Positions 49,186 through 56,994 of a stretch of 64,000 bases of DNA are shown one piece after another. Within the stretch, counting starts at the first letter, position 1, and every line of letters starts with the position of its first letter. Origin of the DNA: Salipiger abyssi (GTDB taxonomy: Bacteria; Pseudomonadota; Alphaproteobacteria; Rhodobacterales; Rhodobacteraceae); NCBI RefSeq assembly GCF_017311415.1, contig NZ_JAEKIS010000013.1:62001-126000 (forward strand), given 5' to 3'. Below the pieces are notes generated by a model that had not been told where the DNA came from, searched no databases, and saw nothing but the letters and a program-made list of their open reading frames with translations. The position numbers and the translations under genes were made by a program.

Positions 49186-51042
49186 TCAGGCGCTTTTCAT
49201 CGTGTCGTTGCCGTTCTCGTCGCGCCGGTCCTCCTTGCGCTCCTGACGCTTGGGGGCAAAGACCAGCAGCCGCGTCCCCTCGGTCTCCTTGGGCTTGTCC
49301 TCCGGCCCCAGCAGGCGCAGCGTGCCGTTCGGGCCGAGATCGGCAAAGGGCACCGCCTCGGGGTTCTTGGCGCGCCAGTCCTCCAGCGTGAATTCGGCGC
49401 TAAGCTTGGTGACGCGGAATTCCCAGCCCTCCGACAGACGCGCATTGGATTCGAAAAACGTCTCGTCGAGCCCGATCTTGCCGCCGCCCAGCGTCGCCGG
49501 CAGCGCGTGGCGCGCCGAGGCCTGACGCACGCGCTTGAGCTGGAACACATGTTCGCGGCCGAATTCCGGCGCCAGATCGGTGGCCACAAGCGTGTTGTAG
49601 GCATCGTTGTCGGTGGCGGCGATCACCTTGTCATAGGTGACGAAATCGAGCTTGTGCTCGGCGGCTTCCGACAGGATGTCGCCCCAGAAGGTCTCGAGCC
49701 CCGCCTCGCGGGCCTGCCGCAGATGTGCGTGGTTGGGGTCGGCCACCACCACCGGGAGGTCGAGCTTTTTCAGCGCCGCCCCCAGCGCCGCCGCCCAGCG
49801 GGAGCCGCCGACGATCATCACCCCCGGCGTCGCCGTGGCGTTCTGCCCCAGCAGCCGTGCCAGCGGGGTCAGGGTAAAGCCGTGCAGCACCACTGTCGCC
49901 GCCACCAGCGCAAAGGCCAGCGGCGCGACCCGGTCGCCGTCGGGAATGCCGAGCTGCGCCAGCCGCTCGCCAAAGAGCCCCGCCACCGCCACCAGCACCA
50001 CGCCGCGCGGGCCGGTGAAGGCCACCAGCAGCCGCTCGCGCCAGGGCACATTGGTAAAGGCCAGCGCCACCAGCACCGGCAGGGGGCGCGCAAGAAACAC
50101 CACCGCCAGCACAAAGACCAGCGCCCGCCAGTCGAGCGAGGCCAGCGTCTCGCGGTCCATATTGGCGGCAAGCAGGATGAACACGCCCGAGACCAGCAGG
50201 ATCGTCGCGTGTTCCTTGAAGCGGCGCAGTTCCACATAGCTCGGCAGATCGGCATTGGCGATCCACAGCCCCATGACGGTGACCGCGAGCAGCCCGCTTT
50301 CGTGCAGCAGCGCGTCCGACAGCGCGAACACCGCCAGCAGCAGCACGAAGAGCACCGGCACCTTCATGTATTCCGGCACCAGCGCGTTGCGGAACGACCG
50401 CGCCAGTCCCCAGCCCCCGGCGACGCCGAGCACGATGGCGCCTACGATGCCGACCACCATGTCGGTCACCGCGGTGCTGACCGAAGCGGCGCTGTGCAGC
50501 ACCGTCACTACCTCGAAGGCCAGCACGGCGGCCAGCGCGCCCACCGGATCGTTGACGATGGCCTCCCATTGCAGCAGCGCCGCCGGCCGCCGCTTCAGCC
50601 GCGCCTGCCGCAGCAGCGGCGCGATCACCGTGGGGCCGGTGACGATCATGATGCCGCCGAACACCGCCGAGGCCTCCCACGAGAGCCCCGCGCCCCAGTG
50701 CAGCGCGGCGCTGGAGGCGGCCCAACCCAGCGGCGCGCCGAGAAACACCAGCCGCTTGACCCCGGTGGCGGCGTCGCTGAGCGAATGCACGCTCAGTGTC
50801 AGACCGCCTTCGAAGAGAATGATGGCGACGGCGATGGCCAGCATCGGCTGCATCAGCGAACCGAAATCGCGCGAGGGGTCGAGCACGCCCAGCCCCGGCC
50901 CGACCGCGAGCCCCGCGAGCAGCATCAGCACGATGGCCGGCATGCGCAGCCGCCAGGCGAGCCATTGCGAGCCCACCCCCAGCACGCCCACCAGCGCAAA
51001 TCCCAGTACCGGGGCGAGCCCCGCGCTTTCCGCCACTGCCAT
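49186..51042 (-). CDS. Cation/proton antiporter with TrkA-N domain
   Basis: 618 aa. CPA1-type membrane domain (about 1-400) with about 12 spans, including LFEGGLTLS, TGPTVIAPLLRQARLK, WEAIVNDPVGAL and FTGPRGVV, followed by a Rossmann TrkA-N-like domain (about 405-520: GVMIVGGSRWAAALGAALKKLDLPVVVADPNHAHLRQAREAGLETFWGDIL...VIAATDNDAYNTLVATDLA) and an acidic/basic tail. Exchanges Na+ or K+ for protons; the nucleotide-binding domain should gate it. Start at 51042 after GGAAAGGACGACG. Confidence 0.92.
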   Translation of the reverse strand: MAVAESAGLAPVLGFALVGVLGVGSQWLAWRLRMPAIVLMLLAGLAVGPGLGVLDPSRDFGSLMQPMLAIAVAIILFEGGLTLSVHSLSDAATGVKRLVFLGAPLGWAASSAALHWGAGLSWEASAVFGGIMIVTGPTVIAPLLRQARLKRRPAALLQWEAIVNDPVGALAAVLAFEVVTVLHSAASVSTAVTDMVVGIVGAIVLGVAGGWGLARSFRNALVPEYMKVPVLFVLLLAVFALSDALLHESGLLAVTVMGLWIANADLPSYVELRRFKEHATILLVSGVFILLAANMDRETLASLDWRALVFVLAVVFLARPLPVLVALAFTNVPWRERLLVAFTGPRGVVLVAVAGLFGERLAQLGIPDGDRVAPLAFALVAATVVLHGFTLTPLARLLGQNATATPGVMIVGGSRWAAALGAALKKLDLPVVVADPNHAHLRQAREAGLETFWGDILSEAAEHKLDFVTYDKVIAATDNDAYNTLVATDLAPEFGREHVFQLKRVRQASARHALPATLGGGKIGLDETFFESNARLSEGWEFRVTKLSAEFTLEDWRAKNPEAVPFADLGPNGTLRLLGPEDKPKETEGTRLLVFAPKRQERKEDRRDENGNDTMKSA

Positions 51043-51155
51043 CGTCGTCCTTTCCGGTATTGCCGCCCCATGGCGCCGCAAACGTGCGCAAGCGCGGCCC
51101 TGCGCTCAGCAAATGGCACGCGGGCAGTTTCTGTCCAGCCCTGCTTTCGGAGACG

Positions 51156-52328
51156 TCAGGGCAGATCGTGCAGAATATCGACCCCCATCAGCCGCGCATG
51201 CGCCTGAAGCGCGAAGCGGTCGGTCATGCCGGCGATGTAATCGGCCACCAGCCGCGCCAGCGCCGCCTCGTCCTGCGCCGCGTCGATCTCCTGCCGCCAG
51301 CGCTGCGGCAGGTTTTCGGGGCGCTCCATGTAGATCGGGAAGAGATCGCGCACCACCTGCGTGACCTTGGTGCGGATCTCCATCACCGAGGGCGCGCGGT
51401 ACATGCGACGGAACAGGAAGGCGCGGACCTCCTTCAGCTTCACCCACATCTCGTCGGAGAACGCGATGACCGGGCGGCCCAGATGGCGGATCTCCTCCGC
51501 CGAGCCGGGCGCCGCCGCTTCCAGCCGCGCGCGGCTGGTGTCGATCACGTCCTCGACCATATAGCCAAAGACCCGCCGCAGCGCCTCGTGCCGGCGCCGA
51601 TAGGGTTCGAGCCCGGGATAGCGCCGGTCGACCTCGGCATAGGCCGGGGCGATCAGCGCCATTTCGGCAATCTCGTCCTCGGTGAAGAGCCCGGCGCGCA
51701 GCCCGTCCTGCAAATCGTGGTTGTTATAGGCGATGTCGTCCGAAAGCGCCGCCACCTGCGCCTCGGCGCTGGCATGGGTGTGCAGCTCCAGATCGTGGCT
51801 GGTGTTATACTCCGCCAGCGTCACCGGCAGCGCCTTGCCCTCGGCCAGCGGCAGCAGAGGGCCGTTGTGCTTGGCGATGCCCTCCAGCGTGTCCCATGTG
51901 AGGTTGAGCCCGTCGAACTCGGCATAGTGGCGCTCCAGCGAGGTCACGATGCGCAGCGCCTGGGCATTGTGATCGAAGCCGCCAAAAGGCGCCATCAGCT
52001 CGTGCAGCGCATCCTCTCCGGTATGACCGAAAGGCGTGTGGCCGAGGTCATGCGCCAGCGCCACCGCCTCGGTGAGATCGGTATTGAGCCCCAGCGCGCC
52101 AGTCATAGTGCGCGCCACCTGCGCCACCTCGATGGAATGGGTGAGCCTGGTGCGGAAGAAATCGCCCTCGTGCTCAACAAAGACCTGGGTCTTGTGCTTG
52201 AGCCGTCGAAAGGCCGATGAATGAATGATGCGGTCCCGGTCGCGCTGGAAGCAGGAGCGGAACGCGCTTTCCTCTTCCGTCACGCGCCTGCCGCGCGCTT
52301 GTGCCGGGTCGCAAGCGTAGATCGCCAT
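51156..52328 (-). CDS. dgt: dGTP triphosphohydrolase family (Dgt)
   Basis: 390 aa. HD-domain enzyme cleaving dNTPs to nucleoside and triphosphate. RDRIIHSSAFRRLKHKTQVFVEHEGDFFRTRLTHSIEVAQVAR and HDLGHTPFGHTGEDALHELM carry the metal ligands His, HD and the later Asp in LSDDIAYNNHDLQDGLRAG. The dGTPase-like type 2 group is common in alphaproteobacteria. It lies divergent from erpA with a 109-bp spacer. Confidence 0.95.
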   Translation of the reverse strand: MAIYACDPAQARGRRVTEEESAFRSCFQRDRDRIIHSSAFRRLKHKTQVFVEHEGDFFRTRLTHSIEVAQVARTMTGALGLNTDLTEAVALAHDLGHTPFGHTGEDALHELMAPFGGFDHNAQALRIVTSLERHYAEFDGLNLTWDTLEGIAKHNGPLLPLAEGKALPVTLAEYNTSHDLELHTHASAEAQVAALSDDIAYNNHDLQDGLRAGLFTEDEIAEMALIAPAYAEVDRRYPGLEPYRRRHEALRRVFGYMVEDVIDTSRARLEAAAPGSAEEIRHLGRPVIAFSDEMWVKLKEVRAFLFRRMYRAPSVMEIRTKVTQVVRDLFPIYMERPENLPQRWRQEIDAAQDEAALARLVADYIAGMTDRFALQAHARLMGVDILHDLP

Positions 52329-52437
52329 GCGGGTCGCCTTCTGCTATGCGGCCCGGATCGTCTCGCCCGGTTGCCGCCTGTCCTTGTTCTTCCTATATTA
52401 CGGGTGCCTCCCGAGATAAACCTTTGCGAGTCCAGAC

Positions 52438-52761
52438 ATGAACCTGCCTCCGAAAGTCACCGAGCGTGCCTTTGCCCGCCTCAACGAGATCGGCGCCAAT
52501 GCCCAGGGCAAGGCCCTGCGCGTTGCGGTCGAGGGTGGCGGCTGCTCGGGATTCCAGTATGAAATCACGCTCGACGATCCCGCCGAGGACGATCTCGTCC
52601 TCGAAGGCAGCGGCGAACGCGTGGTCGTCGATCAGATCTCGCTGCCGTTCCTCGCCGATGCCACGATCGACTTCACCGAAGAGCTGATCGGCGCGCGGTT
52701 CGTGATCGAGAACCCCAACGCCACCAGCTCCTGCGGCTGCGGCACCAGCTTCGCCATGTGA
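52438..52761 (+). CDS. erpA: A-type iron-sulfur carrier (ErpA/IscA-like)
   Basis: 107 aa. Three Cys ligands: C36 in EGGGCSGFQYEI, and C99 and C101 in SSCGCGTSFAM at the C-terminus. Delivers [4Fe-4S] clusters to targets such as IspG/IspH, dehydratases and, in Rhodobacteraceae, likely the respiratory chain. Monocistronic. Ends 6 bp before the convergent stop of the Hsp70-like gene. The exact A-type subgroup (ErpA, IscA, SufA) is not certain. Confidence 0.9.
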   Translation: MNLPPKVTERAFARLNEIGANAQGKALRVAVEGGGCSGFQYEITLDDPAEDDLVLEGSGERVVVDQISLPFLADATIDFTEELIGARFVIENPNATSSCGCGTSFAM

Positions 52762-52767
52762 GCGCGC

Positions 52768-54009
52768 TCAGGCGGTGGCCAGCGCCAGACCGTCGATCAC
52801 CGCCGTGAACGCCTCCGACCGGCGCAGCCGCGCGCCTGGGCAGACCGCGCGCGCCGCGTCGGCCACCAGCCGCATCAGGCTCGACCCGCCGACCAGCACC
52901 ACGGCACCGATCTGCATCGGCGTGACCTGCGCACGGTGCAACGTCTCGTACATGGCGTGGCGCAACTGTTCGCCCGCCTCCGTCAGCGCGGCGGCGAGCG
53001 CCCCGGCTGTGAGCGGCGCCGCAAGCCCGCGCTCGATCACCCCCATCTCGATGGCGGCACCCGGCGTGCCGCTATTGGCGGCGATCTTGCCGCGCTCCAC
53101 GGCAAAGGCCAGCTCGTGGCCCAGCTCATCCTCCAGCACGCTGACAAGGCGGGAAAATTTCTCCGGCTCCACCGCATGGCGCTTCATGTCGCGGGCGGCG
53201 CGCAGGGTGTCGGCGGTGTAGAGAAACGGGATCATCGCCCAGGTCGCCAGATCCACGTAAAGCGCATTGGGCACCGGCAGCAGCCCCTCGCCCAGCGGCC
53301 GGCGCAACTGCGAGCCGAGCCCCAGCAACGGCATGGCGTGGCTCAGCGAGACCGAGCGGTCGAAATCGGTGCCGCCCAGCCTTATGCCATGCGAGGCGAG
53401 GATCTCGATCCCCTCCGGCGCGGCGCGGAACACCGAGAAATCCGAGGTGCCGCCGCCGATATCGACCACCAGCCCCAGCTCGCCGGGGCGGTCGGCCTCC
53501 TGAAAGGCGCGCGCTGCCGCCTCGGGTTCATAGAGGAACGCCACTTGCGCAAACCCCGCCGCCTCGTAGCAGCCGCGCAGATCCGCCAGCGCCGCCGCGT
53601 CGCGCGCGGTGTCGGAGCTGTGGAAATGCACCGGACGGCCCGAGAGCACCCGGTCGAACGCCCTGCCCGTCTGCGCCTCGGCGCGGGTCTTTACCTCGAC
53701 CAGAAAGGCGGTGACGATCTCGGCCAGCGTGCGGCGGCGCCTGGCGATCAGGCGTTTCTCGTGAAAGAGCGGCGTGCCCAGCACGCTTTTCAGCGCCCGC
53801 ATATAGCGCCCGTCCTCACCTGCGATCAACGCCTCGGCAGCCGCCGAGCCGATGCGCATGGCGCCGCCCTCCTCGGGAAAGAACACGGCGGTGGGCAGGG
53901 TCTCGGCCCCGGGCTCCAGCGCGATGCGCCGCAATGCGCCCTGCTCCAGCATCGCGGCGGCGGAATTCGAGGTTCCGAAATCGACGGCAAGCGTGGCGGG
54001 CACGGGCAT
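52768..54009 (-). CDS. Hsp70-like actin-fold ATPase (YegD type)
   Basis: 413 aa. N-terminal phosphate-binding loop AVDFGTSNSAAAML (8-21), second loop LGLVVDIGGGTSDFSVF and adenosine motif VVLVGGSSLMRLVADAARAVCPG. The substrate-binding beta-sandwich and lid of DnaK are absent, as in YegD. Possibly a chaperone-like protein of unknown client. Its start faces the repeat-peptide operon; a GC-rich hairpin (54073-54103) lies between. Confidence 0.9.
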   Translation of the reverse strand: MPVPATLAVDFGTSNSAAAMLEQGALRRIALEPGAETLPTAVFFPEEGGAMRIGSAAAEALIAGEDGRYMRALKSVLGTPLFHEKRLIARRRRTLAEIVTAFLVEVKTRAEAQTGRAFDRVLSGRPVHFHSSDTARDAAALADLRGCYEAAGFAQVAFLYEPEAAARAFQEADRPGELGLVVDIGGGTSDFSVFRAAPEGIEILASHGIRLGGTDFDRSVSLSHAMPLLGLGSQLRRPLGEGLLPVPNALYVDLATWAMIPFLYTADTLRAARDMKRHAVEPEKFSRLVSVLEDELGHELAFAVERGKIAANSGTPGAAIEMGVIERGLAAPLTAGALAAALTEAGEQLRHAMYETLHRAQVTPMQIGAVVLVGGSSLMRLVADAARAVCPGARLRRSEAFTAVIDGLALATA

Positions 54010-54072
54010 GGCGGTATCCTTTGCGGCGGGAAGGTGCTGCCGCTACCGCAAAGCGCCGGGGCGCGCAAGACA

Positions 54073-54103
54073 CCGCCCCGGGATCGCGTGGACCCCGGGG
54101 CGG
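54073..54103 (-). terminator. Possible terminator of the repeat-peptide operon
   Basis: Stem CCGCCCCGGG / CCCGGGGCGG (54073-54082, 54094-54103), 11-base loop, 17 bp beyond the EamA stop on the minus strand. No T-run, so termination strength is uncertain. Confidence 0.45.
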
Positions 54104-54119
54104 CCTCAGAGGGAAAGGA

Positions 54120-55001
54120 TCAGGCGCGGAGCGCGCGGCGGGCAGGCAGCGCCTCGTCGGCGACCAGCCAGAGCCCGGAGCCCACGACCAGCGCCACGCC
54201 CAGCATCGTGCCCATGCCCGGCAGCTCGCCAAAGCCCCACCAGCCGATGGCGACCATCCAGACGAATTGCAGATTCATCAGCGGCGTCGCCACATAGGCC
54301 GGCAGCAGCCGCAGCGCCTCGACCGAGAGCCAGCGCGCGGCAAAGAGAAAGAGCGCATAGCCCGTGACCCAGCCCAGATCCGCCAGCCCCATCGGCTGCC
54401 AGACAAAGGGCAGCGCCACGCCCATGGTGAGCATCAGCGCGAGGTTGGGCCAGAAAACCTGCGCCAAGGGCACCCGTTCGATCCGCGCGATATAGCGCGC
54501 CGCCACCATCGAGCCGGTGCCGGTCAGCGCCGCGAAAAGCGCCCAGAGATGGCCCGGATCGACCGCCAGCCGCCCCGCCGGCATCAGGCAGAGCACCCCC
54601 GCCGCGCCAAGGCTCAGCGCCAGCCACACCGCCGGGCGCACCGGCTCGCCCAGGACCGGGCCGGAAAGCGCCGCCGCGATCAGCGGCATCAGCGCGATGA
54701 ACAGGAAGACATCGGCAAAGGGCAGCAGCCGGAAGGCCTGAAAGAAGCCGATGGCCGCCAGCACCGTGAGCATGGCGCGCAGCGCCATGACACCCCGGCA
54801 GCGCGTGCGCAGCCCGCCATGCCCGCCGCGCCGCGCAGCGGCCAGCGACAGCAGAATGACCAGCCCCGAAGAGAGCGCAAAGAGCTGCGGCGCGGCATAG
54901 CCGCCTGCGATCAGCTTGGTGATGCCGTCCGCCGCCGCGATGGCGCCGGTATAGAGCGCCACCAGCCCGGCGCCCGCCAGCGCACTGCGCGCGGCGCTCA
55001 T
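54120..55001 (-). CDS. EamA/DMT-family exporter of the repeat-peptide operon
   Basis: 293 aa, about ten membrane spans in two EamA repeats (about 12-140, 148-285). RAMLTVLAAIGFFQAFRLLPFADVFLFIALMPLIAAALSGPVLGEPVRPAVWLALSLGAAGVLCL is the first-half hallmark. The ATG overlaps the stop of the preceding unknown gene as ATGA. The family exports small metabolites and amino acids; export of a peptide product is only a guess from context. A second EamA gene at 44887 shares the fold but is not next to any repeat gene. Confidence 0.88.
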   Translation of the reverse strand: MSAARSALAGAGLVALYTGAIAAADGITKLIAGGYAAPQLFALSSGLVILLSLAAARRGGHGGLRTRCRGVMALRAMLTVLAAIGFFQAFRLLPFADVFLFIALMPLIAAALSGPVLGEPVRPAVWLALSLGAAGVLCLMPAGRLAVDPGHLWALFAALTGTGSMVAARYIARIERVPLAQVFWPNLALMLTMGVALPFVWQPMGLADLGWVTGYALFLFAARWLSVEALRLLPAYVATPLMNLQFVWMVAIGWWGFGELPGMGTMLGVALVVGSGLWLVADEALPARRALRA

Positions 55002-56059
55002 GCCTGCCCCGCGCGGGCGAAGCCCTCGAAGAAGGCGTCGAAATGCGCCGATTGCCCGGCCAGCGTATCGACCACATCAAGCGTCTGCGGCGACAGCCGC
55101 GCCTGCATCCGCGCCCGCATTACCGGCCAGTCCGGACGGCGCGCATCGCCCTCGGCAAAGAGCGCCTCCGACAGCTCGCGCAGCGGTGCCGCGACACGTT
55201 CGGAGCGGGTGAAGCGCATGCGCTCCGCCACCAGCGGCTTGCGGAAGGGCTCGGCCCCCGTCACCGCCGCATGCCAGTTGCACACGAGGAAATCGTGATA
55301 ATCGTCGGCGACCGAGAGCCCCTCGCCCTGCTCGACGGAAAACAGATGCGTCTCGCGTGCCAGCCAGCCCGTCCAGAGCGCCGGTGGCTCGGCGCCGGCA
55401 TAGCGCAGCGCGATGCAGATTTCGGCCAGAAGATCGGAATTCTGCTCAAGAAATGCCAGATTGCCGGCAAAATGCAGGCTGGTGAGCGCCTCCGCCCCCA
55501 GCTCGGGGTCGCGCCGCCCGTATTCGCTGAGGTAAAAGACGATATGGGTCAGCTCATAGGCGGCTTTCTTGTTCGGCAAGGCAAAGGTCTGCGTCCGGGC
55601 GCAAAACGCGCGCAGCCGGTCGGCCAGTCCTGCGTCCTCCGGACCGTCCACATCGCGCCGCGCCAGAAGCCGGCGCGCCTCCATACGTTGCAGGTCCGAA
55701 AGCTCGGCGCCGGCGAAATCCTCACGCGCCGCGCGGTCGGCCAGCATCGCGCCGGTGTCGCCCTCCATCCCCAGATCCTCGAGATCCAGCGTGATGGACA
55801 GCAGAAAACGGTAATATTGCGGGAAAAAGGCCAGTCGTTTCTCGACCGTCTCGTAAAAGCCTGCCAGCGCCTCCAGCGCCGCGCGCGGCAACATGGTGCC
55901 GGTGCATTCGAGAATGTTCAGAAGCTCGGCGTTTTCCTTCAGCCAGAACACATCCTCCTGACGCCGTCGGCAGGTGGCAAAGCTGGTCAGCAGCGCGGCG
56001 GCGCCGGTTTCCGGCGTGGCGACGCGGGCTTTGGGCCGGAGCGCGATCACATTGGTCAT
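54998..56059 (-). CDS. Soluble protein of unknown function, partner of the repeat gene
   Basis: 353 aa, no signal peptide or membrane span; mainly helical, with MTNVIALRPKARVATPETGAAALLTSF at the N-terminus and several conserved-looking aromatic and acidic stretches (RRRQEDVFWLKENAELLNILECTG, FPQYYRFLLSITLDLEDLG, KKAAYELTHIVFYLSEYGRRD). No kinase, radical-SAM, YcaO or LanM motif is seen. Start at 56059 after AAGGAAGAGGCCCGAC. It follows the repeat gene (71-bp gap with a hairpin) and overlaps the EamA gene by 4 bp, so the three are one unit. It may modify, bind or mature the repeat protein, but that is not shown by sequence. Confidence 0.85.
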   Translation of the reverse strand: MTNVIALRPKARVATPETGAAALLTSFATCRRRQEDVFWLKENAELLNILECTGTMLPRAALEALAGFYETVEKRLAFFPQYYRFLLSITLDLEDLGMEGDTGAMLADRAAREDFAGAELSDLQRMEARRLLARRDVDGPEDAGLADRLRAFCARTQTFALPNKKAAYELTHIVFYLSEYGRRDPELGAEALTSLHFAGNLAFLEQNSDLLAEICIALRYAGAEPPALWTGWLARETHLFSVEQGEGLSVADDYHDFLVCNWHAAVTGAEPFRKPLVAERMRFTRSERVAAPLRELSEALFAEGDARRPDWPVMRARMQARLSPQTLDVVDTLAGQSAHFDAFFEGFARAGQA

Positions 56060-56084
56060 GTCGGGCCTCTTCCTTCTGGTGCGC

Positions 56085-56112
56085 GCGGGCGTCTCATCCC
56101 CAAGACGCCCGC
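56085..56112 (-). promoter_or_regulatory. Intercistronic hairpin after the repeat gene
   Basis: Stem GCGGGCGTCT / AGACGCCCGC (56085-56094, 56103-56112), 8-base loop, between the repeat-gene stop and the next start. No T-run. Such a hairpin could lower transcription or stabilise the upstream message, giving more of the first product. Confidence 0.55.
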
Positions 56113-56130
56113 TGCAAAGACATCGGACGA

Positions 56131-56655
56131 TCAGGCGCCCGAGGTGAACAGGCCGGTGGCCTCGCCCGCTGCGGCGCGGGTGCCTTTGGGCGCGGCGCCC
56201 GAGGTGAACATTTCCACGGCATCGCCACGGATCGCGTCGCTGGCAGTCGGTGCGGCGCCGGAGGTGAACATCTCGACCGCATCGCCCTGCGAGGCCTCGG
56301 AGGTCACCGGCGCGGCACCGGAGGTGAAGAGCTCCACCGCGTCGCCGCTGGCGGTTTCCGACTGCGCCGGTGCGGCGCCGGAGGTGAAGAGCGCGACGGC
56401 CTCGCCGGTCATGGTGGCGCTGCCCATCGGCGCGGCACCCGAGGTGAAGAGACCGGTGGCCTCGCCGGTCGCGGCGGAACCGGTCACCGGAGCGGCACCG
56501 GAGGTGAACATCTCCAGCGCATCGCCGGTCATCGTTTCGCTGCCCATGGGCGCGGCACCCGAGGTGAACATCGAGCAGCCGTCGCCGCCGAACAGATCCG
56601 CACCGAGCGCGTCAACGGATTCTTCAGTGATTGCATGCTTGAGTTGAGCGGACAT
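56131..56655 (-). CDS. Repeat protein with eight FTSGAAP units (putative precursor peptide)
   Basis: 174 aa from ATG at 56655 (AGGGG eight bases upstream). Residues 1-29 are a leader-like part (MSAQLKHAITEESVDALGADLFGGDGCSM) with a Gly-Gly at 23-24 and the only Cys at 27. From residue 30 the heptad FTSGAAP recurs at 30, 50, 70, 90, 110, 130 and 150; at 170 the sequence is cut to FTSGA by the stop. Each unit is 20 aa, with a variable linker ending in G-D/E-A-x-x-M/L. No secretion signal or membrane span. Downstream are an unknown soluble protein and an EamA exporter. The open frame runs to 56790 but that part is likely leader. Function unknown; a precursor or structural repeat protein are both possible. 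Confidence 0.85.
   Translation of the reverse strand: MSAQLKHAITEESVDALGADLFGGDGCSMFTSGAAPMGSETMTGDALEMFTSGAAPVTGSAATGEATGLFTSGAAPMGSATMTGEAVALFTSGAAPAQSETASGDAVELFTSGAAPVTSEASQGDAVEMFTSGAAPTASDAIRGDAVEMFTSGAAPKGTRAAAGEATGLFTSGA
56141..56570. repeat. 60-bp tandem repeat array coding FTSGAAP units
   Basis: The core GAGGTGAA (reverse of TTCACCTC) starts at 56141, 56201, 56261, 56321, 56381, 56441, 56501 and 56561, an exact 60-bp period. DNA around the heptad is near-identical while the linkers differ, so the codons of the heptad are kept under selection or by recombination. Confidence 0.95.
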
Positions 56656-56994
56656 TCTGGAAACCCCTGTGTGAAAAAGCCGATTTAGGCGTTGAAGTTC
56701 GTGCCATTTGGCCGTTTCAGGGTTTCCGCCAATGCGTGTTTCTGGCAATATGCTTTCTTGCATAGGTTGAACAATACACAATTTATGCACATGAAAGACC
56801 GCCGCTAGTCGGCCTGAAAAGTTGAAAATTCTCGTTTCTCCACAGGGAAATATTTTCTGTGGATAAGTTTCTGTGCCCTCTGGAAACCTGCGAATCGCTG
56901 TGTCTTAAGCTCGAATCGCCTTCGCGAAACCGGCTGCGGGCTTGCCCCCGAGCGGTGCTTGAGCGATAGCTGGGCGAGCGCAGCGGAGGGCTCC
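56656..56994. other. AT-rich promoter spacer between repeat gene and xthA
   Basis: 339 bp of lower GC content than its surroundings, divergent promoters for the repeat operon (minus) and xthA (plus). It holds the DnaA-box pair described next. A possible -35 TTGTTC and -10-like ATATTG, 17 bp apart, can be read on the minus strand near 56740-56780 but are weak. No ORF is convincing. Confidence 0.6.
56836..56866. promoter_or_regulatory. Inverted DnaA-box pair
   Basis: TTATCCACA, the exact E. coli DnaA consensus, on the minus strand at 56858-56866, and TTCTCCACA (one mismatch) on the plus strand at 56836-56844. The two are inverted with an AT-rich GGAAATATTTT-type centre. It might be DnaA control of one of the divergent genes. 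Confidence 0.45.

Noticed and set aside
51600-51625. Sequence resembling the T-loop GTTCGA of a tRNA
   Set aside because: It is within the dgt reading frame and no acceptor or anticodon stem can be folded around it.
56141-56570. 60-bp periodic repeats as a CRISPR array
   Set aside because: The period is in frame and codes FTSGAAP; the units lack the near-identical repeats with unrelated spacers of CRISPR, and no cas gene is near.
56656-56790. N-terminal extension (45 residues) of the repeat protein
   Set aside because: No ribosome-binding site at 56790, AT-rich promoter-like sequence, and a good site in front of 56655.
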